A stretch of DNA of 64,000 nucleotides from Cardamine occulta (GCA_028015245.1 CM051387.1:10839090-10903089), one strand, 5' to 3'. Counted from the stretch's first letter, positions 11,997 to 21,790 are shown. Notes: generated from the sequence alone by a model not told the origin. Numbers and translations are program-made.

Positions 11997-13242
11997 TTTC
12001 ACTTCTCTATCCTCTTGATTTACTAAACGAGGCAAGCTTTAGGGTTTTGAGAAGAATTGGGAAATCTAACTTCGATCAGACCAGCTTAGAAACTGACAAA
12101 ACAGATCAGATCTGATTCAAAGATTTTAGAAATGTATGTTCTTCGACTCGATGTGTTCACTGATCCTCGAGTGAGAAATCGCAGAGCGCACGCGTCGAGC
12201 CGGGTCGGGTCAAAATGCTTACATTGAATTGAATATCTAAAACTGAACCGAACCGGTCTTGTCCGGTTACGTGACGATTATTATTGAAAATTAATTATCT
12301 AAATGATTTCGCATAAACAGAGGATAAATAATTAAATTAGTAATTAACGAAATACATCTGACATGGCCACCTTCACAACCACTTGTTGATTGTCCCCACT
12401 CTCCCCTATCATTTGTCCTAACTGCCATAACATAATTATAATCCGAAAAGATAAGTCTATATTTTATTTATTTTCTTATTAACTCTATATAAATTCCTAT
12501 GTTACCAACTACTATGTAGTATGTACAACTTTAGTGAGATATTTACCATGTTCTTTATAAATATATAAATTTTGGCTCTATTTATATTATAAAAAAACAT
12601 TCAACAAAACTAGTGTTACATCAGCCTTCAATAATGCAACTGCCTCAATTGCTGTAATGAATTCAATTAAAAATATCACACAAATTTGCAATTTAATATT
12701 GTGACTTCTACTTCTAATTGTAATCTAGCAAAACCAAACTTAATCAGTTTACGGCCATTTTGTATCTATATTTATCATAATCAGTTAATATACCAACATT
12801 GGACTTAAATATACTTTATTGATAGAAATTCTTAAAAACCAATTTATGAAAAAAATAAAAAATGAACAGCAATCTATAAAAACCCAAACACACTAAAAAA
12901 AAAAAACTTACAAAAATCTCTATCCATTTTGTTTCCTTAGTTACATAATTACATGTGACTAAATTAGGAAACGGAACAAACGCGGAAAATAAATGAAACA
13001 AACGCGGAGACAAAATACACAATTAGTGATATTTGCAGTCAATAAAACGAAACGAGAAACAAAGCTAAACTTTCCCACTTCTAACCATTTGATTTTTGAA
13101 ACTTTACAACTCTCTCACACACAAAAGACGCCATTTTTATTTTTCCCCTTATTTTAACAGAGAGAAATTGAAGAAGAGACAACCCACGATCCGCCATAGC
13201 TGTAGAGATCCCCACCCAACAAAAAAAAACGAAGCTCTAATC
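11997..13242. promoter_or_regulatory. Bidirectional intergenic region SH3P3 / SRP40-like
   Basis: This 1.25-kb region lies between two divergent genes and must hold both promoters. Near SH3P3 (12170-12290) there is a GC-richer patch with CACGCGTCG and TTACGTGACG, the latter an ACGT-core element. Further right it is AT-rich without evident genes. No TATA box could be assigned with confidence. Confidence 0.45.
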
Positions 13243-14661
13243 ATGCCTCCAGGTGCTAAAAAAAGGAAAGCTGCCAAGAAAAAGCAAGAAGAACAATCTT
13301 CTTCTACTCAAATCAATCTCAAATCCAACAACCATGGTTAACCAACACTACTTTCTCTTTTGCTTTTTTATTCTTGTCTCTCTGTTTTCTCAATTATTCA
13401 ATCATATACACGTTTTGACGACCTTTTGTGTTTGTTGTTTATATTAGCTTCGCTTTGAATCTGAGTTTTCACTTTATTCTCTTTATATAGTTTCATCAAG
13501 TTTAGATTTTTGATTGTTTTGTGCTCATTAATCTAAGCAAATGGGTATGTTTTTACTTCTCTTTTTATCCTTACACTGTGTTTCGATTTGGAGTTTTAGG
13601 CTCAAAATTTAGGGATTTTATGTTTTAAAAATTTGATCTTTCTGTTAATTTTAGCATGTTCTGCTTTGTACTTCTTCTGGGTTAAATCTAAGTTTTAAAC
13701 TTGGGAAGTTTTGGTTTTGTTTGTCAGATTCATGATTATGATTGAAATTGTTTAGTAGCTGTTTCAGTTTTGTTTACTATTTTGATTCATTCTTTGGATT
13801 GTAGTTAGATTTGAGTTGAACAGTTACTGATAAATCTCTTTATTAGTGAAATTGATTTGATTTGTTAACCGATGTGCTAGATTCGAGAAGCCAAGGCGAA
13901 AAGGAGAGCAATGATGCTGTCAGAATCGAAAAGGATACTGATGAGCGGATAGAGATCACTGATTCAAGCCATGATCATGATAAGAGCTCTAGTAGCAGCA
14001 GTAGTAGTAACAGTAGTAGTAGCAGCAGCAGCTCGGATGATGAATCCAAGGAACTCAAGAAGATAGATGATGATGATAAGGAGACTGGTGATTTGGTTTC
14101 TGAAGTTATTACTGTGAGTTCTGTGCCTGATCAACCTCTGCCAATAGCTGGAGATGCTCCATTTATGGGAGCTACTGCTAATGTGATTGTTGAGAATACT
14201 GGTTTGATGGAGTCAGCTATGGCTAGTGATATCAAATCTGGAGAACATATTGAAGTCTCGCATGTTGATACAATAATATCAAACGAGGCTGATGAGAAAC
14301 CTTTGCCTAAACCAACTGAGATTGCTGCTGAAGTGTCTCTTGTGTCTGATGAGATTAGTCAGCCATCTTCAAGTGCAACCAACTCTGAGGTGAAAGAAAG
14401 CGAGGCAAAAACATCACCTCTTCCAGAATCCAACCGTGTTCCTGAAGGCAGCAGAGAGTCTGAAGTTGTCATATCTCATGAGGAAGAGGTCTTTATTGTT
14501 AACCCATTTGGTTCTTTTTCTTTTGTTACTTGTTGTTACCAAAAAGACTAACCTTAGTTTTCTCTCAGGCTCCCGTGCGACCAACACATGGAATTTCCCA
14601 AAGAACCTCATGGTTTAGTTGTTGTGGCTTGTTTGATGTGGTCACAGGATCCAGTAGATAA
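13243..14661 (+). CDS. Serine-rich SRP40-like protein
   Basis: Low-complexity protein that appears to match the A. thaliana protein annotated as a suppressor SRP40-like protein (At4g18070); its role is unknown. Three exons join in frame: 13243-13336, 13881-14488 and 14569-14661, giving 264 residues. The N-terminus (MPPGAKKRKAAKKKQ) is strongly basic and could be a nuclear or nucleolar signal. A tract of more than 20 serines follows, then an acidic patch (SDDESKELKK, DDDDKE), like Nopp140/SRP40-type nucleolar proteins. The last exon encodes a conserved-looking Cys-containing tail (SWFSCCGLFDVV), unlike the rest and perhaps a lipid-modified or membrane-contacting end. Start choice is the first ATG, at 13243, supported by the basic segment. 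Confidence 0.82.
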
Positions 14662-15236
14662 ACTCAGGTAATCCCAACATCTACCTTCCTCCTTAAACAT
14701 TGTTGAATTCATAATCTCTCTGTTTTGTAAGCTTCATGAGTGTATATATGATTCTTAGTTCATGGATAACAACCATATGAAAGCATTTCTTTCAGAATTT
14801 TTGTAGCAAGCCTCTATACATCAATGGTACTGTCAAGTAAATATGGCCTCAATCCTACATTGCTGTCTGAAAAATCAAATGCTTTCGAGTTGTTGGTGAG
14901 TTATATTCTATTTTATTGCAGAAACGGTGTTGCCTATAAACTCAGAAGCTATACAAGTGTTATAACGGCTAAGGATTCTCGGTTTCTTCTTTTGTTTACC
15001 TGTGAAAATTCAGTAACTTGATTCAAATCACAAATTTTCTCACATGTCAGCTTCTAGTAGTCTAAGTCCTTAAAAGTTATTTTTAGTTTTTCCTTGTTTC
15101 CATCTGTACGTTTCTTTGTCTATTATTGTTTTTGTTTCCAGCTTATGAGACTTTAACACTGTTTTTGGTTTCGTATGAAGCGTGTGTTAAGCTACATTGT
15201 ATTGATTTCTAGAAAGAAAATAACTTTACACAAAAA
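14662..15236. other. Intergenic, 3' region
   Basis: This holds the 3' region of the SRP40-like gene and, from about 15099, the duplicated trailer shared with the 549-residue gene. A 65-codon open frame at 14824-15021 shows no family features and I do not accept it as a gene. Confidence 0.5.
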
Positions 15237-15346
15237 TCACCAATCGTCTTGAAAAAACCTCTGGTCCAAGAACACTAAAACTCCAGAATATGCGTCTAAT
15301 CGTTCTTCTTTCCACTGCTCCTGTAATGCCTCTGCTTGAAACAGAC
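15099..15346 (-). repeat. Duplicated C-terminal/3' segment (copy 1)
   Basis: This stretch is a diverged direct copy of 18531-18785, which covers the last codons and trailer of the 549-residue orphan gene. Shared landmarks include TGTACGTTTC, AGACTTTAACACTGTTTTTG, CTTTACACAAAAATCACCAA and TAATGCCTCTGCTTGAAAC. The copies lie about 3.4 kb apart in the same orientation. Similarity ends sharply near 15346. Confidence 0.88.
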
Positions 15347-15374
15347 TTACATAGTGATCATAAAATCGTCTTCG
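15237..15374 (-). CDS. Candidate last exon of an orphan gene
   Basis: Minus-strand frame of 45 residues plus TGA, too short for routine ORF calling. It follows a good acceptor (TTTTCTCACTTGCTGCTAG, ending at 15375). It encodes RRRFYDHYVSLFQAEALQEQ and then an aromatic, acidic tail ending in FFQDDW. The FQAEAL core and much of the tail are recognisable, with stop codons, in the trailer of the 549-residue gene, so the two genes share a C-terminus by descent. It could splice from the minus-strand frame at 15763-15491 (possible GTAAGA donor near 15591). Function unknown; whether it is expressed is unknown. Confidence 0.45.
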   Translation of the reverse strand, partial: RRRFYDHYVSLFQAEALQEQWKEERLDAYSGVLVFLDQRFFQDDW

Positions 15375-15490
15375 CTAGCAGCAAGTGAGAAAATTCTACC
15401 GCAGAAGCAGGTGATTCGGTTGATTTCCGGACCAAAGTTGTTTCTAGTTTTATCTGTGTTGCTATGGTAACCTATTGACGTAGGAGAAGG

Positions 15491-15763
15491 TCAAGAACAG
15501 GTGAGTATCAAGAAGATTTGGTTACGGATTGCTGCAAAGCAATGGAGTCGTCCACATAAGCAAGTGATGTGTGCCTTTCTTACGCCATTAATGACTGTAG
15601 TTAGCACATTTGCTACAGCCTGATCCGGTACTTGTGACGGTTCAGGTGCTGATGGCTCTAGATGGCTCTTCCGGTCTTCCATCTGTACCTCTGGAGGGTA
15701 CTCAATTACTACCGGTTCACTCACCTCCATAACGTCAGTGATGTTTTGGGAAAGGGAAAGCAA
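15491..15763 (-). CDS. Orphan open frame (acidic, proline-rich)
   Basis: A 90-codon minus-strand frame I do not recognise. The useful part (after an internal Met, MEVSEPVVIEYPPEVQ) is acidic and rich in Pro, Glu and Ser, and unlike its shadow frames. It lies directly downstream of the frame at 16113-15769, separated by a stop; a one-base shift near 15770 would join them. It probably belongs to one old gene with the candidate last exon at 15374-15237. It may be a pseudogene. Confidence 0.35.
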   Translation of the reverse strand: MLSLSQNITDVMEVSEPVVIEYPPEVQMEDRKSHLEPSAPEPSQVPDQAVANVLTTVINGVRKAHITCLCGRLHCFAAIRNQIFLILTCS

Positions 15764-15768
15764 TGAAA

Positions 15769-16113
15769 TTATTCTGTTAGTAGCGAAACATCCAAATTTG
15801 CTGTTGAGATACTCTCGTCCTCTGGGTCGGTTTCTGCTACCGCGTTTATTGGATCCGCTTGTACGGCGGCCCTTGGAAAGTTCTCATATGATTCCTCCGA
15901 TTGCTCCGGTTCTTCTATAACCTCCACATTTCCTGGCTCTGATCGCACACTATGGGTTTCTGATGTAACGGGATTGTTTTTTCCCTCGGACGATTCAAGA
16001 ACCGGTGTTTCTTCTTCTCTGAGCACGTTCACTGTCTCTGATGTGTCAAATTTTGCTACTGGAGTTCCAAGAACTAATATTTCTTCTACTCTGAGACTGT
16101 TTACTTGCTCCAT
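15769..16113 (-). CDS. Orphan open frame with EEE-LES modules
   Basis: A 114-codon minus-strand frame, rich in Glu, Val, Ser and Pro and likely disordered. It contains two related pieces: LRVEEILVLG near residue 7 and LREEETPVLESSEGK near residue 31. The second matches VREEETLVLESMEGK in the frame at 17508-17098. The upstream flank (16130-16300) contains a decayed copy of the module found there. I do not recognise the family. It may be the remnant of a gene whose 5' part was separated by AT-rich DNA. Confidence 0.4.
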   Translation of the reverse strand: MEQVNSLRVEEILVLGTPVAKFDTSETVNVLREEETPVLESSEGKNNPVTSETHSVRSEPGNVEVIEEPEQSEESYENFPRAAVQADPINAVAETDPEDESISTANLDVSLLTE

Positions 16114-16149
16114 TGGAACATTTTAGCTTTCTGCTACTAGACAATGGTT

Positions 16150-16300
16150 TCTTGACGGATCTTGTTCGAAAATGACGATTTGATCAGCGACTCTGTTTCG
16201 ACGATCACCAGCATTTAGAGAGACGGGTCATGATTAGCTGTTTCTGGCCGAACGATGCCGCTGTTTCCTAACAACTAAACGCGACGGCGTTTTCTCATAT
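16150..16300 (-). pseudogene. Decayed copy of the orphan LLGN-GIV module
   Basis: Translated on the minus strand this reads KRRRV, a stop, LLGNSGIVRPETANHDPSL, then another stop and a frameshift. It is clearly related to the two intact copies in the frame at 17508-17098 (HRVSLLGNSGIVQPETANHD). The decay (at least two stops and one frameshift) shows that this copy no longer codes. Confidence 0.65.
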
Positions 16301-17040
16301 TATGAAGAAATCGTCAAGGTACAATTATGAGGGTGATCATGTTTAAAAACTATGAAGAAATTACTTATTATTCAAGAATAAATCAATACAATTATAAAAG
16401 GTTTCCAAAAACATATTTAACTATAAAGAAATAATGTTCAATCAATATAAAATAAATTTATTATTTGCCTAACAAATATTATTATTCTCACATAAAATTC
16501 TCTTTATATTTTTTTTAGTATAAAGAAGACTATGTAAGTGATAACTTCCTATGATGTAAAAGAGGTGAAAACTATGATTTCGTAAAAGTTTTATTATGAA
16601 AATCTCGTAAATGATAATTAATAATGGAAAATCATGTGGATAAGTACAACATAATGATTAACATCAAAGTCCAACTTCAAAAACGCATTTGTACAACTAT
16701 AAAGATGGATGTCCAGCTAAACATTAAGTAACAACTATTGTTATATCGTATTGTTTTTTTATTCATATTCAGCCGCCAAATTGGAATATGGGATCCATTA
16801 TTTCTTATTTTTCTGATTTAAAAATTTTTCTCTATTATCAATATATGTTTTCTTCTTTATTCTCTTTCTTCTTCATGAGAATTTGAGTTTGAGCTAAAGA
16901 GAGAGAAATGCGATATGATGCGAGAGAGACAGAGAGAGGTAGACAATTTATATTTTCTTCTTAGTTGTACCAAATAAACCCAGTTGTACAAAATACTGAA
17001 ATTAGTTAATCAAACACTAAAATTAATAAATTAAATGAAT
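16300..17040. other. AT-rich spacer between orphan modules
   Basis: About 740 bp of AT-rich DNA with no coding features separates the decayed module copy from the two copies to the right. It looks inserted, but I found no clear terminal repeats. Confidence 0.45.
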
Positions 17041-17097
17041 GAGCAGTATTTGTTCGAAAATGACTATTCGATCAGCGACTCTGTTTGTGCTCTCCAG

Positions 17098-17508
17098 TCA
17101 AATTACTACGTTTCGACAATCACCGGCATTTAGAGAAACATGGTCATGATTAGCTAATTCCGGCCTAATGATACCGATGTTTCCTAACAACGAAACGCGA
17201 CGGTGTTTTCCCTCCATCGATTCAAGAACCAGTGTTTCTTCTTCTCTGACCACGTTCACTGGCTCGCTTTGTACAACTGCGCTTGCTGCTTGTGGGCATT
17301 GGTTTCTTGACGCAGCTTGTTCGAAAAGGATGATTTGACCAGTGACTCTGTTTATGCTCTCCAGTCGAACTACTACGTTTCGGCGATCACCAGCGTTTAG
17401 AGAGACGGAGTCATGATTAGCTGTTTCTGGTTGAACGATGCCGCTGTTTCCCAACAACGAAACGCGATGGCGTTTAGCCGCAACTTCAGTGACGTAAATA
17501 GTAATCAT
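17098..17508 (-). CDS. Orphan protein with two tandem modules
   Basis: A 136-residue minus-strand frame from an ATG at 17508. It contains two copies of a ~35-residue module: HRVSLLGNSGIVQPETANHD (residues ~14-33) and RRVSLLGNIGIIRPELANHD (~102-121), each followed by VSLNAGD-RNVV. Between them lie a segment ending FEQAASRNQ and the link VREEETLVLESMEGK. After the terminal TGA the frame continues with LESTNRVADR, matching LESINRVTGQ after the first module, so the stop is a CGA-to-TGA nonsense change. Family not recognised; beta-strand-like alternation of hydrophobic residues. It could be a lineage-specific gene or a decaying one. Confidence 0.45.
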   Translation of the reverse strand: MITIYVTEVAAKRHRVSLLGNSGIVQPETANHDSVSLNAGDRRNVVVRLESINRVTGQIILFEQAASRNQCPQAASAVVQSEPVNVVREEETLVLESMEGKHRRVSLLGNIGIIRPELANHDHVSLNAGDCRNVVI

Positions 17509-17633
17509 GTTTACTGTTTAGTGTTTATATGAGTTTATGAACCATATATATAAGGGTCGAAAAAGGGGGTGGGGTATATATGTATAAGATTCGAAGTTCA
17601 TCAGACCCGAGAGCGACCACAGAATCATTGTTA

Positions 17634-17881
17634 GGGCATCCTCATCGGTTGATCCCCTCTTGGGGTCTTCCGGATTTTTTTTTTTAATAATATTAAATTT
17701 CTTAATTTTTTAATTGTTTCGGTGAATCGAACGACAATACGTGGCGACACTTAATGAAGGTGAGTGAGTGTCTTCGGGAAGACACATCAGAGCTCGTGTC
17801 TTGTGCGCCTTCTCTGCTTCTTCCGACATGTGGCGATCCTCTTCGGGAAAATCTTCTCTTTACTGTCCGATGAGGATGGCC
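17634..17881. mobile_element. Tourist-like MITE (PIF/Harbinger type, 248 bp)
   Basis: Terminal inverted repeats GGGCATCCTCATCGG (left) and, as reverse complement, GGCCATCCTCATCGG (right) bound a 248-bp non-coding sequence. It is flanked on both sides by the trinucleotide TTA (17631-17633 and 17882-17884), the target duplication of PIF/Harbinger elements. Internal GTCTTCGGGAAGAC-like palindromes are present. Confidence 0.88.
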
Positions 17882-17884
17882 TTA

Positions 17885-18530
17885 AAGACCTTAAGGTAAC
17901 CGGTTTTTTCACATAATTTGTACTTTGCTCTTGGTTTATTCCTTCAATTTTAGCTTAGAATTGGAGGATGTGATAATCAATTTGTGGCCAAGTCTTAAAG
18001 TTTGCATCTATAGATTTGTGGTGTTTGACTTATGTATCTGATTTAATCTTTACGTATGAAGATTTTACAAGAAAATGATTTTCAGTCAGCATAAGTACTC
18101 TCGTCAAACATTCTTTGAATTACATATTAGTATAGCTTGATTCTAGTTTAGTTGTTGAATGCGTCTCTTATGTCTTATTGATGAACATTTTGCTATTTAA
18201 TTGACTACTCTCATCAACTTCGTTCATTTGAGTTTGATTCTAGTTTGAGTTTTTTTATTCAGTATTAAATCCTTTGAATATATTTCCTTGAAATTGATGA
18301 TTTAACTCTAAGCTTCAGAGTACTCTATTGAAGTATCGCAAAAAAAAAATTCAACATCCTCATTGGGAATCCGAATGTGTAGTGAAAACGCTAGACTTAT
18401 TCTAACCTAAGTAGAGTTTGATTCAAATTCTAGAATTGGTAAGAATTTCATAGAGGTACATTCAGGCCCGTCACATATATATATATATATATATATATAT
18501 TGGCCCCTGGACAAATTAATTCTAATGTGC
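17885..18530. other. AT-rich intergenic DNA
   Basis: I see no gene here. The region contains an AT microsatellite and short runs of A. It lies downstream of the 549-residue orphan gene. Confidence 0.5.
18473..18500. repeat. (AT)n microsatellite
   Basis: Fourteen or so uninterrupted AT units just downstream of the duplicated trailer copy. Confidence 0.9.
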
Positions 18531-18785
18531 AGTTTCCATCTGTACGTTTCCTTGTCTATTATTGTTTTTGTTTTCAGCTTATGAGACTTTAACACTGTTT
18601 TTGGTTTCGTATAAAGCGTTAATAAGAAGCTACATTGTTTTGATTTCTAGAAAGAAAAAAAACTTTACACAAAAATCACCAATCAAAATCTTGAAACAAT
18701 CTCTGCTCCAAGAACAAAATCCAGAATCATGCCTCTAATCATTCTTTTTACCACTCCTTTAATGCCTCTGCTTGAAACGGAGACT
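18531..18785 (-). repeat. Duplicated C-terminal/3' segment (copy 2)
   Basis: Partner of 15099-15346. It spans the last 12 codons and the trailer of the 549-residue gene. Read past that gene's TAA, the same frame holds several stops but still resembles the open tail of copy 1 (for example LFLEQRLFQ against VFLDQRFFQ). Confidence 0.88.
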
Positions 18786-20397
18786 TCCATATCTTAACTA
18801 AGTAAGAACCAATCACTGATCTCCCAAATCTATTACCAGCATTGACCCTTCTCATAAGCTTTCTTCTGAGCAAACTATCAAGCCTTTCTGACTTTGAAAA
18901 CGACTCATAATCCGCAGAAACCGATTTGTAAACATGTTGCTTCATCTCTGCTAGCTTCAGCTCTATCTTCATCAACACTCTTTGGCAATCATCAAACAGA
19001 GAATCCAACTCAGAAAGTCTGAGTCTTCCACAATGGTTCGTACTCAGAGCCCAAACAATCTTTCCCAACACTCGAATTGCATCTGCACAAAGACGAAGGA
19101 AATCACCATACCGGAAAATAGATTCAGGAAGGTTCACATAATGTTCCTTGTTCTCCTTCTTCCTAATCACTATCTCACAGACTTCCTGGAGCTTTCCTAT
19201 GACTACACTTGTACCTATATCATCTTCATTGACCCCAAATAGGTTTAAACACATCACGTAATCTTCAGTTTCAGTAGCAAAAAATTTATTTGGTATCAAA
19301 AACAAAAATTCCGCCACAAGAAACGAAAGCTCCACTCCATATCGCACACCTTTCACTCTCCTCTCCATCAGAATCTCATCTCTTTCTCTCAATTTCTCAA
19401 TCAAACACAATCGTCTTTGATACTCGAACCAATCACGTTTCGCCGCAGTTAATTCTTGTTCACACCTCTCCATTTTGACCACCAATGGAGTCATCTTCTC
19501 CTCCTCCTCCTTAACATCCCTTTTTTCTTCCTTCTCTTCTTTTACAACTCCAGTTTCGACCTCAGTTTCTCCATTAGAGATCCATGAAGAAATCTCCTTT
19601 TCTTCCTTCTCAGCTTTCTCTTTCAATCTATCTCTTATCAGATTCTCAAGCAAGTCTCCAAATAGTACACAACCTTCTTTAATCTGTTTTAAGTAACTTC
19701 CATCTTTCTCAACCTCTTCTACCATCTCCTCAATAAACTCATCAAACCGATCACAACGTTCTGTATTATTCCCCTGTTCATCTTCATTTCCAAGCATAGT
19801 TGATAACATCTCATCTAAAGTCTCAACATTGTTATCATCTTCTACTTTACACACCGAATCTTCACCATCACTGGAGACTTTAGAGAATTCGCATTCTGTT
19901 TCATCTCTTAAGAGCCATTCTATAATCTCATCAACGTTAACATCTTCACGTTGTTCCACTTTCCCCTCTTCCCCACCGTGATTAGGATTACAAGACATAA
20001 TTCGATCACTTGTTTGACCTTTGGTCTCAGATCTCAGAATCTTTAGTTCTTGATTGAGCATGTCTACTAAATCTGAACGGGTTAGGGTTTTTAATACCGT
20101 ACAAGTGAAGTCAATTGGGGTTTGCTTCATTGATCCTCTTCTTCGAGTCTTCTTCAACTTCTTCTTCTTGTTCTGCAGTATCGTTGAATTCTCAGCATCT
20201 ATATCAGGGAGAATTGTTGAAAAGATTGAAAATTCATCGCTCAACTTCTTCTGCTTCTTCAATATCGTTGGATTCTCTTCTATATCAGCAAGAATAGTAG
20301 AAAAGATTGAAGATTCAACACTTTTCTTCTTCGTATTCATCCCCACATCAATTTCTTCTGCTTCGTTTATATCTTCAATCGAGTCTCTGTTCTTCAT
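18748..20397 (-). CDS. Orphan acidic coiled-coil protein, 549 residues
   Basis: A single-exon minus-strand gene of 549 codons from an ATG at 20397. I do not recognise the family. Residues 1-90 contain a direct repeat, SSIFSTILADIEENPTIL and FSIFSTILPDIDAENSTIL, each followed by a Lys-rich run. Residues 95-340 are very acidic (long Glu/Asp/Val stretches). Residues 300-520 look alpha-helical, with regular Leu and charged residues (LIEKLRERDEILMERRVKG and LRLSELDSLFDDCQRVLMK). The C-terminal helical part resembles the shorter broken gene at 21136-21790. It ends in FQAEALKEW; the duplicated segment at 15.2 kb suggests an ancestral C-terminus about 25 residues longer. It has no signal peptide or membrane segment, so a soluble location is likely. 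Confidence 0.75.
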   Translation of the reverse strand: MKNRDSIEDINEAEEIDVGMNTKKKSVESSIFSTILADIEENPTILKKQKKLSDEFSIFSTILPDIDAENSTILQNKKKKLKKTRRRGSMKQTPIDFTCTVLKTLTRSDLVDMLNQELKILRSETKGQTSDRIMSCNPNHGGEEGKVEQREDVNVDEIIEWLLRDETECEFSKVSSDGEDSVCKVEDDNNVETLDEMLSTMLGNEDEQGNNTERCDRFDEFIEEMVEEVEKDGSYLKQIKEGCVLFGDLLENLIRDRLKEKAEKEEKEISSWISNGETEVETGVVKEEKEEKRDVKEEEEKMTPLVVKMERCEQELTAAKRDWFEYQRRLCLIEKLRERDEILMERRVKGVRYGVELSFLVAEFLFLIPNKFFATETEDYVMCLNLFGVNEDDIGTSVVIGKLQEVCEIVIRKKENKEHYVNLPESIFRYGDFLRLCADAIRVLGKIVWALSTNHCGRLRLSELDSLFDDCQRVLMKIELKLAEMKQHVYKSVSADYESFSKSERLDSLLRRKLMRRVNAGNRFGRSVIGSYLVKIWKSPFQAEALKEW

Positions 20398-21135
20398 TTT
20401 CTAGTTTCAGCAAGCACAGAAACAGAGAGATAGAGAGAGAGACGTATAGCTGACGCAACAAGTTTGTGTACTCACGCTCAAGTCGCTTTTTATATGACAA
20501 CACAAAATTACGCTTCTCTCCTACATTCTCACAATACATAATCTCTCACAGGCATTTCGTCGAACAGATTCTGTGCTTGCCCATTAAACTGTTCTTCCTC
20601 GTTTATCCCGAGATCAACTTACCCTTATTAAAAATTCCTCGAGCTCTTCCCCATGATTTTGTTCTCTGAGTGATAAATATACAAACTTTACACTTACGAA
20701 ACCTGAACCGTTGAGAATTAACGCGACTTGTCATCTCCTAAGACCTTCTAAACAATGAAACGTCACGGTTGCTCTCGAATAAAGTCACATGATCTCAACT
20801 ATTCAAATATGGTAAAATTCAAGATAAAAGGTTCCATCTTTTGAGAAACTTTTGTGGTAAAGATTAAAACTTTTGCATACTCTTAATAATGATTCAAAAG
20901 ATGATCTAATTGATCACAAGAACAAGATTTTCATTAAGTAGTTAGTACTTAGTATGGAGCAAAGATATACATTACTATTGACCTGTGTAACCCAATAATA
21001 CTATTCTCCAAGTTGAAACTGATAACAAAATATTCCAACACATGAATCTTACAACAATATATGATCATTTTAAAGCAAAAAAAGCTTGATTTCTTAAGCC
21101 GCACGTAAACTATATATGCACAAAGCAAAATCCTG
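20398..21135. other. Intergenic with a decayed duplicate leader
   Basis: Upstream of the 549-residue gene. Positions 20540-20610 share CTCTCACAGGCATTTCGTCGAACAGAT-type sequence with 21893-21950, showing that the duplication of these two genes included upstream DNA. No intact gene is visible; the minus-strand frame at 20949-21296 is a shadow. Confidence 0.55.
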
Positions 21136-21790
21136 TTATTGACTCGAGGATTGAGACTCAGAGTCAGAATTGAATTTTGTACAACCTGAATCTGGAGCCA
21201 CTTCTCTTTCCCTCTTACGTTTTGATCCACACAGAGAGTTCCACAATGTGAAGAAAGATTCCTCCATATTTGTCGTCGAAAACTATGAAATTGCATTCAA
21301 ACAACTTACCTTCATCTCTGTGATCGCCACTTCAATCTTCCTGAGCTGTCTTTTGCAATCTTCGATCTTTGAATCTAAAGCAGAGAGCTTCTCAGTCTCT
21401 TCTTCCAAGATATGAATGAGAGAAAGATCGTGAAAACCGCATATTAAAGCTTCAGTGAAGTAAATCATAGGTCTGACCAAAGGAAGTATCTTCTTCGTAA
21501 ATTTGAAAATCTCTGTGAGATTGTATACAACTATGCCGTTCACATACAATGGTCCATTGGCGATTCTCAGATGTCTCTGGAGTCTTTTGTCCGTGAGTTC
21601 AAGAAGGCTGTCTGTAGCGAGATAAGTAGCTTCAGCATCAGCAACAAGATAAGATAAGTCGACTCCTAATTTGATTGCTTCTTGTTTAATTCCTTTGAGA
21701 GACTCTAGTTTTGTACTGTTAATATCGATTAACTTCGATTTGACTTCAAGTTGACGTAACACAGCTGGACTCAAGTCATAGAATCGTCAA
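21136..21790 (-). pseudogene. Truncated paralogue of the 549-residue orphan gene
   Basis: Minus-strand frame without a proper ATG (the frame opens after a TGA at 21789-21787), reading FYDLSPAVLRQLEVKSKL onward for about 165 residues. It parallels the helical C-terminal part of the 549-residue protein: LGVDLSYLVADAEATYLAT against YGVELSFLVAEF, and KLSALDSKIEDCKRQLRKIE against RLSELDSLFDDCQRVLMKIE. A TAG follows NAIS at about 21283; the same frame then stays open for about 49 further codons to a TAA at 21138-21136. The N-terminal acidic half is missing. Best read as a broken partial duplicate. Confidence 0.6.

Noticed and set aside
14824..15021. 65-codon frame downstream of the SRP40-like gene
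   Set aside because: Ends near the start of duplicated trailer DNA, has no motif, and its composition matches non-coding flanks.
20949..21296. 115-codon minus-strand frame
   Set aside because: It overlaps the better-supported paralogue frame in another phase, is Cys/Phe/Ile-rich and resembles nothing.
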